Assembly: GCF_000759795.1 (NCBI RefSeq)
Contig: NZ_BBMZ01000016.1
Span: 1-64,000, forward strand
Source of the DNA: Pseudescherichia vulneris NBRC 102420
GTDB lineage: Bacteria > Pseudomonadota > Gammaproteobacteria > Enterobacterales > Enterobacteriaceae
DNA length: 64,000 nucleotides
Direction: 5' to 3'
How positions within the stretch are numbered: position 1 is the stretch's first letter; each line of letters opens with the position of its first letter. The position numbers were made by a program, and so were the translations under genes. The notes under the pieces were generated by a model that did not search any database, was not told the origin of the DNA, and saw only the letters and a program-made list of their open reading frames with translations. Below are positions 20,263 through 31,866 of the stretch, one piece after another.

Positions 20263-21279
20263 ATGACCCAAATAACACCCTTACTGCTTCCCGCTGCGGC
20301 GGAAGATAACGTTGAATTCCGCCCGATGCCGGGGGCAAGCAACCCGCACTTGCAGACCATGCTGCCGCGTATTTTGCGCCGCCGTCTGCAGTTCACCGCT
20401 CAATGGCAGCGCCTTGAGTTGCCCGACGGCGACTTTGTCGATCTGGCATGGAGCGAAGATCCGCAGCAGGCAAAAGATAAGCCCCGGCTGGTGGTCTTTC
20501 ACGGTCTGGAGGGCAGCCTGCACAGCCCCTACGCCCATGGCTTAATCCACGCTGCCAAACAGCGCGGCTGGCTTGGGGTGGTGATGCACTTTCGCGGCTG
20601 CAGCGGCGAGCCTAACCGCCTAAACCGCATCTATCACTCCGGCGAAACCGAAGATGGCAGCGCGTTCCTGCACTGGCTGCATAATGAGTTGGGCCCGGCC
20701 CCGACGGCGGCAGTGGGTTACTCCCTCGGCGGCAATATGCTTGGCTGCCTGCTGGCTAAAGCCGACGACAGCCTGCCGCTCAACGCGGCGGTGATTGTCT
20801 CAGCGCCGCTGGTGCTGGAGGCCTGTAGTCTCCATATGGATAAGGGTTTCACACGCTTCTATCAGCATTACCTGCTCAACCTGCTGAAAGCCAACGCCAC
20901 GCGCAAGCTCAAGGCCTATCCCGGCTCTCTGCCGATCGATCTCGCCCAGCTCAAGCGCGTGCGTCGCATCCGTGAGTTTGATGACCTGATCACCGCGAAG
21001 GCGCACGGGTTCGATGATGCCATCGACTACTACCGCCGAAGCAGCGCCATGCCGGTCCTGCCGCAGATCCGCAAGCCGACGCTAATTATCCATGCCAAAG
21101 ACGATCCCTTTATGGATCACCACGTCATTCCGGCGGCGGGCCATTTACCCGCTAATATTGAGTATCAGTTGACCGAACATGGCGGCCATGTTGGCTTCGT
21201 TGGCGGCACGCTGCGCCGCCCTGAGATGTGGCTTGAAAAGCGCATCCCCGACTGGCTGGCACCCTATCTGGAGGCATAG
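20263..21279 (+). CDS. yheT: YheT family alpha/beta hydrolase (UPF0017)
   Basis: This is a predicted esterase or lipase-like hydrolase with unknown substrate. It has 338 residues. The nucleophile elbow GYSLGG has Ser154, the Asp is in AKDDPFMDH and the His in HGGHVGF. HFRGCSGEPNR near 109-119 is the family signature. The stop TAG is directly followed by the yheU ATG, so yheT and yheU are coupled, probably with prkB. Confidence 0.94.
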   Translation: MTQITPLLLPAAAEDNVEFRPMPGASNPHLQTMLPRILRRRLQFTAQWQRLELPDGDFVDLAWSEDPQQAKDKPRLVVFHGLEGSLHSPYAHGLIHAAKQRGWLGVVMHFRGCSGEPNRLNRIYHSGETEDGSAFLHWLHNELGPAPTAAVGYSLGGNMLGCLLAKADDSLPLNAAVIVSAPLVLEACSLHMDKGFTRFYQHYLLNLLKANATRKLKAYPGSLPIDLAQLKRVRRIREFDDLITAKAHGFDDAIDYYRRSSAMPVLPQIRKPTLIIHAKDDPFMDHHVIPAAGHLPANIEYQLTEHGGHVGFVGGTLRRPEMWLEKRIPDWLAPYLEA

Positions 21280-21498
21280 ATGATTATTCCCTGGCAAGAG
21301 GTTCCACCCGAGACGCTCTACAGCCTGATTGAGAGCTTTGTCTTGCGTGAAGGCACCGATTATGGTGAACATGAGCGTTCGCTTGAGCAAAAGGTTGCCG
21401 ACGTAAAGCGTCAGTTGGAAACGGGTGAGGCCGTGCTGGTGTGGTCAGAGCTACACGAGACGGTCAATATTATGCCCCGTAAACAGTTTCGCGAATAA
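21280..21498 (+). CDS. yheU: YheU family protein (UPF0270)
   Basis: This is a 72-residue conserved small protein of unknown function. It starts [20 protein letters not shown] and ends MPRKQFRE, as in E. coli. It begins immediately after the yheT stop without a gap. No membrane segment or signal peptide is visible. Confidence 0.93.
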   Translation: MIIPWQEVPPETLYSLIESFVLREGTDYGEHERSLEQKVADVKRQLETGEAVLVWSELHETVNIMPRKQFRE

Positions 21499-21551
21499 CG
21501 CTGCGTCAGGCGATCCGCCCTCTTCTGCTGCTTATCAGGGAGTCGTTCGCT

Positions 21552-22421
21552 ATGTCAGCCAAACATCCGGTGATTGCTGTGACAGGTTCCAGCGGTGCAG
21601 GAACCACCACCACCAGCCTCGCCTTTCGTAAAATTTTTTCTCAGCTCGGGCTACGCGCCGCTGAGGTGGAGGGCGATAGCTTCCACCGCTATACCCGTCC
21701 GGAGATGGATATGGCGATCCGCAAGGCACGCGATGCCGGGCGGCATATCAGCTACTTTGGCCCGGACGCCAACGATTTTGGCCTGCTGGAGCAGACCTTT
21801 ATCGAATATGGCCACAACGGCACCGGGCAGGCGCGCAAGTATCTGCACACCTACGACGAAGCCGTGCCATGGAACCAGGTTCCGGGCACCTTTACGCCGT
21901 GGCAGCCGCTGCCGGAACCCACCGATATTCTCTTTTACGAAGGGTTGCACGGCGGCGTGGTGACGCCCCAGCACGACGTGGCGCGCCATGTCGATCTGCT
22001 GGTGGGGGTGGTGCCGATTATCAACCTGGAGTGGATCCAGAAGATGATCCGTGACACCAGCGAGCGCGGCCACTCCCGAGAGACGGTGATGGACTCGGTG
22101 GTGCGCTCGATGGATGACTATATCAACTTCATTACGCCGCAGTTCTCCCGCACCCACATCAACTTCCAGCGCGTCCCCACGGTCGACACTTCAAACCCTT
22201 TTGCCGCCAAAAATATTCCCTCGCTGGACGAGAGCTTTGTGGTGATCCACTTCCGCGATCTGGAGGGGATCGATTACCCCTGGCTGTTGGCGATGCTGCA
22301 AGGCTCGTTTATCTCCCATATCAACACCCTGGTGGTACCGGGCGGCAAAATGGGGCTGGCGATGGAGCTGATCATGCTGCCGCTGGTGCAGCGGCTGATG
22401 GAAGGCAAGAAGATTGAATAA
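21552..22421 (+). CDS. prkB: Putative phosphoribulokinase PrkB
   Basis: This is an ATP-dependent kinase of the phosphoribulokinase/uridine kinase family. The physiological substrate in enterics is not established, since no Calvin cycle is present. It has 289 residues, with P-loop GSSGAGTT at 12-19. The region MDMAIRKARDAGRHISYFGPD resembles the phosphoribulokinase substrate loop. It follows yheU by 53 nt and a REP unit follows it. Confidence 0.94.
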   Translation: MSAKHPVIAVTGSSGAGTTTTSLAFRKIFSQLGLRAAEVEGDSFHRYTRPEMDMAIRKARDAGRHISYFGPDANDFGLLEQTFIEYGHNGTGQARKYLHTYDEAVPWNQVPGTFTPWQPLPEPTDILFYEGLHGGVVTPQHDVARHVDLLVGVVPIINLEWIQKMIRDTSERGHSRETVMDSVVRSMDDYINFITPQFSRTHINFQRVPTVDTSNPFAAKNIPSLDESFVVIHFRDLEGIDYPWLLAMLQGSFISHINTLVVPGGKMGLAMELIMLPLVQRLMEGKKIE

Positions 22422-22436
22422 AATAGTGCGCGTCAT

Positions 22437-22466
22437 GTAGGCCCGGTAAGCGCAGCGCCACCGGGC
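22437..22466. repeat. REP element after prkB
   Basis: A single REP unit GTAGGCCCGGTAAGCGCAGC... with the ACCGGGC-type closing arm, in the prkB-yhfA convergent gap. Confidence 0.85.
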
Positions 22467-22472
22467 ATAAAA

Positions 22473-22877
22473 TCATCCCTCAACCACCTCGTAGGAGTGG
22501 GTGATGTTGACCGCTTTCTCCAGCATCAGCGCCACGGAGCAGTACTTCTCCGCCGAAAGATCCACCGCGCGGGATACTGCCGCATCCTTCAGCTCTTTGC
22601 CAGTAACGATAAAGTGCAGGTTGATGTGGGTGAAGAGACGCGGGGCCTCTTCCCGGCGCTCGGAGGTCAGCTTCACTTCACAGTCGGTCACGCTATGACG
22701 GCCTTTCTGCAGAATCGACACCACGTCGATGGCGCTGCATCCGCCTGCTGCCATCAGCACCATCTCCATCGGGCTGGGGGCTTTATCCCCGGAGTTGCCG
22801 TCCATTAATACCTGATGACCAGAGGCGGATTCGCCGAGGAACGTTAACCCTTCAACCCATTTTACGCGTGCTTGCAT
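22473..22877 (-). CDS. yhfA: OsmC/Ohr-family protein YhfA
   Basis: This OsmC-fold protein is related to peroxide-reducing Ohr/OsmC, but its substrate is unknown. It has 134 residues starting MQARVKWVEGLTFLGES. The first conserved Cys is in AAGGCSAIDVV and the second in AEKYCSVALML, the expected two positions. An open frame extends 36 codons upstream, but this ATG fits the family and has GGAG upstream. It is divergent from crp. Confidence 0.94.
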   Translation of the reverse strand: MQARVKWVEGLTFLGESASGHQVLMDGNSGDKAPSPMEMVLMAAGGCSAIDVVSILQKGRHSVTDCEVKLTSERREEAPRLFTHINLHFIVTGKELKDAAVSRAVDLSAEKYCSVALMLEKAVNITHSYEVVEG

Positions 22878-23185
22878 TTTCATCACTCCAGAGTGGCAAT
22901 TTTCCCGACAGATTACGCGCGCCGAGTAAAACGCGCAACGGAAGGCGACATCCATCAAGCTGAAGCGAGACACCAGGAGACACACGGCAAAAGCTATGCT
23001 AAAACAGTCGGGATGCTACGGTAATGTATTGACATTATGCAGGTATGCAGAGGACTTCAACCATTACAGGCCGCACGCTTATATTGACGGCCCCCTTCCC
23101 AGGATTCGGGAAGCATATGATTGCAACCCCAGCCGCCGGATGCGTCCCGCGACTGGCGCCAGCTTATAACAGAGGATAACCGCGC
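22878..23185. promoter_or_regulatory. yhfA-crp divergent control region
   Basis: This is a 308-nt gap. On the plus strand TATGCT (22995-23000) matches the -10 position of E. coli crp, as I remember it, and gives a leader of roughly 180 nt. A perfect inverted repeat TAATGT-N4-ACATTA lies at 23022-23037, about 20 nt into the leader. The crp Shine-Dalgarno AGAGG precedes the start. No convincing CRP consensus was found by eye, although the E. coli gene is autoregulated. Confidence 0.5.
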
Positions 23186-23818
23186 ATGGTGCTTGGCAAA
23201 CCACAAACAGACCCGACTCTCGAATGGTTCTTGTCTCATTGCCACATTCATAAGTACCCATCGAAGAGCACGCTGATTCACCAGGGTGAAAAAGCGGAAA
23301 CGTTGTACTACATCGTCAAAGGCTCAGTGGCAGTGCTCATCAAGGACGAAGAAGGGAAAGAGATGATCCTCTCTTACCTGAACCAGGGCGACTTTATCGG
23401 TGAACTGGGCCTGTTTGAAGAGGGCCAGGAGCGCAGCGCATGGGTACGGGCGAAAACCGCCTGTGAAGTGGCCGAAATTTCCTATAAAAAATTCCGTCAG
23501 CTGATCCAGGTCAACCCGGATATTCTGATGCGTCTCTCGTCGCAGATGGCACGCCGCCTGCAGGTCACCTCTGAGAAAGTGGGTAACCTCGCCTTCCTCG
23601 ACGTGACCGGCCGCATCGCGCAGACCCTGCTGAACCTGGCTAAACAGCCGGACGCCATGACCCATCCGGACGGGATGCAGATTAAAATCACCCGCCAGGA
23701 GATCGGCCAGATCGTCGGCTGCTCCCGTGAAACCGTGGGCCGTATTCTGAAGATGCTGGAAGATCAGAACCTGATCTCCGCGCACGGCAAAACCATCGTC
23801 GTCTACGGAACGCGTTAA
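23186..23818 (+). CDS. crp: cAMP receptor protein (CRP)
   Basis: CRP is the global regulator that binds cAMP and activates or represses catabolic promoters. It has 210 residues, identical in length to E. coli. The cyclic-nucleotide-binding domain spans residues 10-110, with [15 protein letters not shown]. The dimer helix follows, then the HTH (about 170-190, with [14 protein letters not shown]) containing the DNA-contacting Arg-Glu pair. It starts with ATG after AGAGGATAACCGCGC. Confidence 0.98.
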   Translation: MVLGKPQTDPTLEWFLSHCHIHKYPSKSTLIHQGEKAETLYYIVKGSVAVLIKDEEGKEMILSYLNQGDFIGELGLFEEGQERSAWVRAKTACEVAEISYKKFRQLIQVNPDILMRLSSQMARRLQVTSEKVGNLAFLDVTGRIAQTLLNLAKQPDAMTHPDGMQIKITRQEIGQIVGCSRETVGRILKMLEDQNLISAHGKTIVVYGTR

Positions 23819-23870
23819 GCTTTAAGAACGGCGGATCGCCTCTGCGGACGCCGTTTTTGCTCTCTCCCTC

Positions 23871-27196
<3,326 letters not shown>

Positions 27197-27213
27197 TTAT
27201 ATACAGCAATGAT

Positions 27214-27252
27214 TATGAAAATATAATCATAAAATATGCATAAAAAATCAGT
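27214..27252 (-). promoter_or_regulatory. Tandem ARG boxes (ArgR operator) of argD
   Basis: Two matches to the 14-nt core TGAAT-W4-ATTCA, each 12 of 14: TGAAAATATAATCA (27216-27229) and TGCATAAAAAATCA (27237-27250). They are exactly 21 bp apart, the usual spacing for ArgR hexamer binding. A TATAAT on the minus strand (27201-27196) lies next to them as a likely -10 box. Confidence 0.8.
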
Positions 27253-27261
27253 GCATGGCAA

Positions 27262-27834
27262 CTAAAAATCGGTCTGGTTAAGAAAGTTTGCCAGCAGCGC
27301 GTGCCCCTGCTCGCTCAGGATACTCTCCGGGTGGAACTGCACGCCATGCAGATCCCACTCCCGATGACGAATCGCCATAATCTCCTGCGTATCGCTCCAG
27401 GCGGTCACCTCGAAGCAGTCTGGCAGCGTCGCGGGATCGATTAGCAGCGAATGGTAGCGGGTGACGGTAAGCGGATTATTGAGCCCATGAAACACGCCCC
27501 GGCCGCTGTGGGTAATAGGCGAGGTTTTGCCATGCATCACCTTCTGCGCCCGCACGATGGTTGCGCCAAAAACCTGAGCAATCGCCTGGTGGCCGAGGCA
27601 GACGCCGAGGATCGGCAGCTTACCGGCGTAGTGGCGGATGACCGCCAGCGATATGCCCGACTCGTCCGGCGTGCAGGGGCCAGGCGAGATTACGATCTTC
27701 TCCGGAGCCAGCGCCGCGATATCGGCGAGGGTTATCTCATCGTTGCGCTTCACCACGACCTCAGCGCCGAGCTCGCAGAAGTACTGATAGAGGTTCCAGG
27801 TAAAGGAGTCGTAGTTGTCGATAAGCAGGATCAT
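27262..27834 (-). CDS. pabA: Aminodeoxychorismate synthase component II (glutamine amidotransferase)
   Basis: PabA supplies ammonia from glutamine to PabB for 4-amino-4-deoxychorismate, a precursor of p-aminobenzoate and folate. It has 190 residues. The class I amidotransferase nucleophile Cys79 is in GVCLGHQ and the His/Glu pair is in VQFHPESIL. In E. coli it lies directly behind fic and can be co-transcribed. Here a toxin-antitoxin pair separates the two. Confidence 0.96.
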   Translation of the reverse strand: MILLIDNYDSFTWNLYQYFCELGAEVVVKRNDEITLADIAALAPEKIVISPGPCTPDESGISLAVIRHYAGKLPILGVCLGHQAIAQVFGATIVRAQKVMHGKTSPITHSGRGVFHGLNNPLTVTRYHSLLIDPATLPDCFEVTAWSDTQEIMAIRHREWDLHGVQFHPESILSEQGHALLANFLNQTDF

Positions 27835-27892
27835 GGTAAGTCACTTGATAACTATCTTTGCGACATTGTACGCAGCCTGAGAAATTCTGACT

Positions 27893-27940
27893 ATGACCTA
27901 CTGAAAGAAGTGCTTACTATTGCACTAAGTGCTACAGTAA
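27893..27940 (+). promoter_or_regulatory. Promoter and palindromic operator of the toxin-antitoxin pair
   Basis: A 27-nt palindrome is centred on 27927: outer arms TTACT (27914-27918) and AGTAA (27936-27940), inner arms GCACT (27922-27926) and AGTGC (27928-27932). A possible -10 TACTAT (27915-27920) and -35 ATGACC (27893-27898) place the start site inside the palindrome. This is the usual arrangement for autorepression by the antitoxin. The promoter boxes are weak. The palindrome is clear. Confidence 0.6.
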
Positions 27941-27962
27941 AGTGAACAGGGATGTGAATCAA

Positions 27963-28328
27963 ATGCGGGTTTTTAAAACAAAATGGTTCAGTAAAACGGC
28001 AAAAAACCATGCCATCAAGGACGATGAATTATGTCTGGCTATCAACGCTGTATATGAAGGAAAAGTCGATGACCTTGGCGGCGGCGTCTATAAAAAGCGC
28101 CTGAACCATAATCGCGATCGCGCCATTATCCTGGCTAAAGGTGGGAGGAATTGGTTTTACACTTTCCTGTATGCCAAACAGGATATGGCAAATATCACTC
28201 ATGAAGAACTCACAGGCTTTCGAACACTCGCAAAGCATTACGCGTGCCTGAAAACTGAAAAACTGAGCTTGTTAATTGACGCTAAAGAGTTGCTGGAGAT
28301 TTGTCATGACCGCAAAAGAGAAATTTAA
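27963..28328 (+). CDS. Type II toxin, RelE/HigB-like (DUF1044 family)
   Basis: This is a predicted ribosome-dependent mRNA interferase, inferred from the family. It has 121 residues. MRVFKTKWFSKTAK at the N-terminus, LCLAINAVYEGKVDDLGGGVYKKR compressed around 23-46 and FLYAKQDMANIT at 68-79 are the conserved blocks of the HigB/DUF1044 group. The last 25 residues are an extension with no clear match. I chose the ATG at 27963; GTG codons at 27942 and 27954 are alternatives. The toxin precedes the antitoxin and overlaps it by 23 nt. The base composition is visibly more AT-rich than in the neighbours, suggesting acquisition. Confidence 0.85.
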   Translation: MRVFKTKWFSKTAKNHAIKDDELCLAINAVYEGKVDDLGGGVYKKRLNHNRDRAIILAKGGRNWFYTFLYAKQDMANITHEELTGFRTLAKHYACLKTEKLSLLIDAKELLEICHDRKREI

Positions 28329-28629
28329 AAGCACCGCTTTTGAAGCGATTCATAGCGCTGCTGCGGGATTACACAGCGTAGATGCCATTTCTCAGGAAAC
28401 AATGCGTAGCTTTGATAAAGCCTGCATCGGTCAGGTAGATGACATCCAGCCGGATGAAATCAAAAAGCTGCGGGAGAAGTTTAACGTTAGCCAGCCTGTT
28501 TTTGCCCACTATTTAAATACCAGCGTTTCAACCATACAAAAATGGGAAAGCGGGGCTAAAAGGCCGAATGGGTTATCGCTAAAGCTGTTAAGTGTTATAC
28601 AAAAGCATGGGCTGGACATATTGATATAG
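28306..28629 (+). CDS. XRE-family antitoxin (HigA/NadS-like)
   Basis: This is the predicted antitoxin and autorepressor for the preceding toxin. It has 107 residues. A helical N-terminal part (about 1-48) is followed by an XRE helix-turn-helix (about 52-100, with VSQPVFAHYLNTSVSTIQKW then ESGAKRPNGLSLKLL). The ATG at 28306 lies inside the toxin gene (23-nt overlap). An ORF start 10 codons earlier is less likely. A palindromic operator candidate lies upstream of the pair. Confidence 0.87.
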   Translation: MTAKEKFKSTAFEAIHSAAAGLHSVDAISQETMRSFDKACIGQVDDIQPDEIKKLREKFNVSQPVFAHYLNTSVSTIQKWESGAKRPNGLSLKLLSVIQKHGLDILI

Positions 28630-28645
28630 ATATGTCCGCCCCTGC

Positions 28646-28675
28646 GTAGGCCGGATAAGCGCAGCGCCATCCGGC
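28646..28675. repeat. REP element of a different subtype after the TA pair
   Basis: GTAGGCCGGATAAGCGCAGC... closing with ATCCGGC. All other REP units in the window use CCCGG/CCGGG arms, so this copy belongs to another subtype. Confidence 0.8.
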
Positions 28676-28681
28676 AACGTT

Positions 28682-29275
28682 TTACTCCGCTTCGCTCACC
28701 ACGTGGGTAAAGATAGCGATCAGTGCCGAGAGGTCGCCCATTGCGCCACTCTGGTTGGCTGCACTCCAGGCCTCTGGCTCAATGCCGCGCCAGTCCAACA
28801 GGTAGCCTGCATGGATCGCCAGCTGTTCGAAGAAGATCCGCTCGGCAATGCCGTTGCCGATGCGGAACGGGTGCAGGACGTTAATTTCGCAATAGTAGTG
28901 TGCTAAACGCTCGATAAACGCGGTTTTCTCCAGGCCCTGCAACCAGTCCTCATCTTCCAGCGCCTGCATCAGGGCGTTGCCCTCGTTCTCGATATAGTCA
29001 AAATTACAGAAGCGCGTATCGCCCTGATAGATGTTGACCTCACGGATCTCACCGGCCCATTCAAAGATATCCTGGTAGAGATGACGATGGATGGCGCAGA
29101 GGTGCGGCAGGCCCCGGGCAACGGGACCCAGCTCCAGCGTCGCGGCACGCAGCGCGGTAAACTCATATGCCGTCTCTTCGAGCTGTTTCGCCTGATGGAT
29201 GCCCAGCCGGTTGCTCATCACGTTGCGGCCGGCGTAGAAGTACGGGTCGCGCCCGTCACCAAACTTATCGCTCAT
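28682..29275 (-). CDS. fic: Fic family protein (putative AMPylase, class I toxin)
   Basis: Fic-domain proteins transfer AMP or similar groups to target proteins. It has 197 residues from [14 protein letters not shown], with GGAGG 5 nt upstream. Seven extra upstream codons are rejected. The Fic motif at residues 135-146 is [12 protein letters not shown]. The catalytic His, the GNG loop and the final Arg are kept, but the usual Asp/Glu is Ile139 and the first Arg of RxxR is Ile143, so activity may be altered. The start overlaps the yhfG stop by 11 nt. Confidence 0.93.
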   Translation of the reverse strand: MSDKFGDGRDPYFYAGRNVMSNRLGIHQAKQLEETAYEFTALRAATLELGPVARGLPHLCAIHRHLYQDIFEWAGEIREVNIYQGDTRFCNFDYIENEGNALMQALEDEDWLQGLEKTAFIERLAHYYCEINVLHPFRIGNGIAERIFFEQLAIHAGYLLDWRGIEPEAWSAANQSGAMGDLSALIAIFTHVVSEAE

Positions 29276-29435
29276 GCTGCCTCCGCAGCGCCTCAAGGCG
29301 CGCCTCTGCTTCTTCTGCGTTGAGCGTTACCAGGGCGCACTCCACCCCTTCCAGCGCCCTGCTGGCCTGGAAATTGACATTACGCTGCTGCTCCCAGAGA
29401 CGGGATTTTTGCCGTTCGGTGAGTTTTTTCGCCAT
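29265..29435 (-). CDS. yhfG: YhfG, VbhA-like antitoxin for Fic
   Basis: This is a 56-residue partner of Fic. Class I Fic toxins are blocked by a small protein with the inhibitory helix motif (S/T)xxxE(G/N). Here Ser25-Arg-Ala-Leu-Glu29-Gly30 (SRALEG) fits exactly. The ATG at 29435 has AGGGAG upstream and yields the E. coli-type MxKLTxxQKSRLWE start. It is translated just before fic and overlaps it by 11 nt. Confidence 0.88.
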   Translation of the reverse strand: MAKKLTERQKSRLWEQQRNVNFQASRALEGVECALVTLNAEEAEARLEALRRQHER

Positions 29436-29511
29436 TGTGTCTCCCTGATGATGTGCGTCATTTGCCACAAGTATAAGCGGCATTTTCACGTTACGCAGGG
29501 AAGCAGGCAGA

Positions 29512-29534
29512 GCACGGGCAGGCGATGCCCGTGC
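29512..29534 (-). other. Hairpin downstream of ppiA
   Basis: GCACGGGCA and TGCCCGTGC form a perfect 9-bp stem with a 5-nt loop. On the ppiA (minus) strand the T6 run precedes the stem rather than following it, so this is not a classical terminator. It may stabilise the ppiA 3' end or dampen read-through into yhfG-fic. Confidence 0.5.
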
Positions 29535-29543
29535 AAAAAAGCG

Positions 29544-30161
<618 letters not shown>

Positions 30162-30259
30162 CTAAAGAGCATGCCGCCCCCAGGCCAGCGCTTTACTCAA
30201 TTTTACGAATTTGAAACAGATGTGTCTGCACCTGGTTATGCGGTAATACGGTGAAAATT

Positions 30260-30275
30260 TGTGACACATTTCAAA
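30260..30275. promoter_or_regulatory. CRP-like site between ppiA and tsgA
   Basis: TGTGA-CACATT-TCAAA has one perfect half-site and a 3-of-5 second half at correct spacing, about 145 nt upstream of ppiA. It also forms one arm of a longer inverted repeat (30261-30327). Confidence 0.45.
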
Positions 30276-30327
30276 ATAAACTGTGCAACGTGAACGATTT
30301 TCACTTTTAAAGATTTAAATGTGTCAC
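30261..30327. repeat. 11-bp perfect inverted repeat in the ppiA-tsgA gap
   Basis: GTGACACATTT (30261-30271) and AAATGTGTCAC (30317-30327) are exact reverse complements separated by 45 nt. The function is unknown. Paired binding of one regulator is one possibility. Confidence 0.55.
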
Positions 30328-30398
30328 CCGAACGCATAAAATCTGCCCGTTCACGGCGCAGTCAACGCGCTTTACACTTCTATTCACAGGCCAGTCTC

Positions 30399-31583
30399 AT
30401 GACTAACAGCAACAGAATTAGGCTCACATGGATCAGCTTCTTCTCCTACGCCCTTACCGGTGCGTTGGTGATCGTCACCGGTATGGTGATGGGCGATATC
30501 GCGAAGTACTTCGATCTTCCGGTTTCCAGCATGAGCAACACCTTCACCTTCCTGAACGCAGGGATCCTGATCTCTATCTTCCTGAATGCCTGGCTGATGG
30601 AGATCGTACCGTTAAAAACCCAGCTGCGTTTTGGCTTCGTGCTGATGGTGCTGGCCGTCGCCGCGCTGATGCTGAGCCACAGCCTGGCGCTCTTCTCCGC
30701 CGCGATGTTCGTGCTGGGGCTGGTGAGCGGTATCACCATGTCCATCGGCACCTTCCTGGTGACCCAAATGTATGAAGGTCGCCAGCGTGGCTCTCGCCTG
30801 CTGTTCACCGACTCCTTCTTCAGCATGGCCGGGATGATCTTCCCGATGGTAGCCGCGTTCCTGCTGGCCCGCAGCATTGAGTGGTACTGGGTCTACGCCT
30901 GCATTGGTCTGGTCTACGTTGCCATCTTCGTACTGACCATCGGCTGCGAGTTCCCGGCGCTGGGCAAGCATGCGGCCCCAAGCGACAAGCCGGTAGTGAA
31001 AGAGAAGTGGGGCGTTGGCGTCCTGTTCCTCTCTATCGCCGCGCTCTGCTACATCCTCGGCCAGCTGGGCTTTATCTCCTGGGTGCCGGAGTATGCCAAA
31101 GGTCTGGGCATGGACGTCAGCGGTCAGGGCAAACTGGTCAGCGACTTCTGGATGTCTTACATGGTCGGCATGTGGGCGTTTAGCTTTATCCTGCGCTTCT
31201 TCGACCTGCAGCGTATTCTGACCGTGCTGGCAGGATTGGCGACCGTGCTGATGTATCTCTTCATCACCAGCAGCCCGGAACATATGGCATGGTTTATTCT
31301 GGCTCTGGGCTTCTTCTCCAGCGCCATCTACACCACCATTATCACCCTTGGCTCCCAGCAGACCAAAGTGGCTTCGCCGAAGCTGGTTAACTTTGTCCTC
31401 ACCTGCGGCACCATTGGTACCATGCTGACCTTCGTGGTTACCGGCCCTATCGTGGCCAACAGCGGCCCACAGGCGGCGCTGATGACCGCTAACGGCCTCT
31501 ACGCCGTGGTATTCGTCATGTGCTTCGCGCTGGGCTTCGTAACTCGCCATCGTCAACACAACACCACCGCCTCCGCGCACTAA
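30399..31583 (+). CDS. tsgA: MFS transporter TsgA
   Basis: This is an inner-membrane major facilitator superfamily protein of unknown substrate, named for tellurite/selenite-inducible expression in Salmonella. It has 394 residues with 12 predicted TM segments and an MFS-type loop [20 protein letters not shown] chose the ATG of [19 protein letters not shown] (E. coli start). The frame is open 26 codons further upstream with no family support. It is followed by a hairpin and then the nirB control region. Confidence 0.95.
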   Translation: MTNSNRIRLTWISFFSYALTGALVIVTGMVMGDIAKYFDLPVSSMSNTFTFLNAGILISIFLNAWLMEIVPLKTQLRFGFVLMVLAVAALMLSHSLALFSAAMFVLGLVSGITMSIGTFLVTQMYEGRQRGSRLLFTDSFFSMAGMIFPMVAAFLLARSIEWYWVYACIGLVYVAIFVLTIGCEFPALGKHAAPSDKPVVKEKWGVGVLFLSIAALCYILGQLGFISWVPEYAKGLGMDVSGQGKLVSDFWMSYMVGMWAFSFILRFFDLQRILTVLAGLATVLMYLFITSSPEHMAWFILALGFFSSAIYTTIITLGSQQTKVASPKLVNFVLTCGTIGTMLTFVVTGPIVANSGPQAALMTANGLYAVVFVMCFALGFVTRHRQHNTTASAH

Positions 31584-31593
31584 GTTATTCCCG

Positions 31594-31616
31594 CCCCTTT
31601 TCGTCCTGAAAAGGGG
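31594..31616 (+). terminator. Probable terminator or hairpin after tsgA
   Basis: CCCCTTTTC and GAAAAGGGG form a perfect 9-bp stem with a 5-nt loop, 10 nt after the tsgA stop. No T-tract follows, so termination would be inefficient or factor-assisted. Confidence 0.55.
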
Positions 31617-31765
31617 CTCATTCCCTCCCCTCCAATAGTTTAATCCCATTAATCTTTAGGGGTAATTCTCCCTGCGCAAAAACCCTATTTTTTGTATGTT
31701 ATTTGCTCTATGCCGAAAAGCCAGCCAATTCCGTGACTTAGAAAAAAGCTGTTAAATCAGCAATA

Positions 31766-31835
31766 TACTCCTTAGGGAGTAGGTAAAGGTGAACTTGATT
31801 TGCATCAATAAACGCCACAGCTGAATCGTTAAGGT
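31766..31835 (+). promoter_or_regulatory. nirB promoter: NarL/NarP 7-2-7 site, FNR site and -10 box
   Basis: The 7-2-7 NarL/NarP palindrome is TACTCCT-TA-GGGAGTA (31766-31781). The FNR site TTGAT-TTGC-ATCAA (31795-31808) is a perfect consensus. The -10 box is TAAGGT (31830-31835). The FNR centre is about 41.5 bp before the inferred start (around 31843) and the NarL centre lies 28 bp further upstream, the spacing known for E. coli nirB. Expression is therefore expected in anaerobiosis with nitrite or nitrate. Confidence 0.92.
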
Positions 31836-31866
31836 AGGCAGTAATAGAAAAGAAATCGAGGCAAAA

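Noticed and set aside
29512-29534. Strong hairpin near an A/T run as a ppiA terminator
   Set aside because: On the transcribed strand the T-run precedes the stem, so the order is wrong for intrinsic termination.
30612-31649. 345-codon open frame antisense to tsgA
   Set aside because: The His/Gln/Arg-rich composition is typical of the complement of a membrane protein gene. It is not a real protein.
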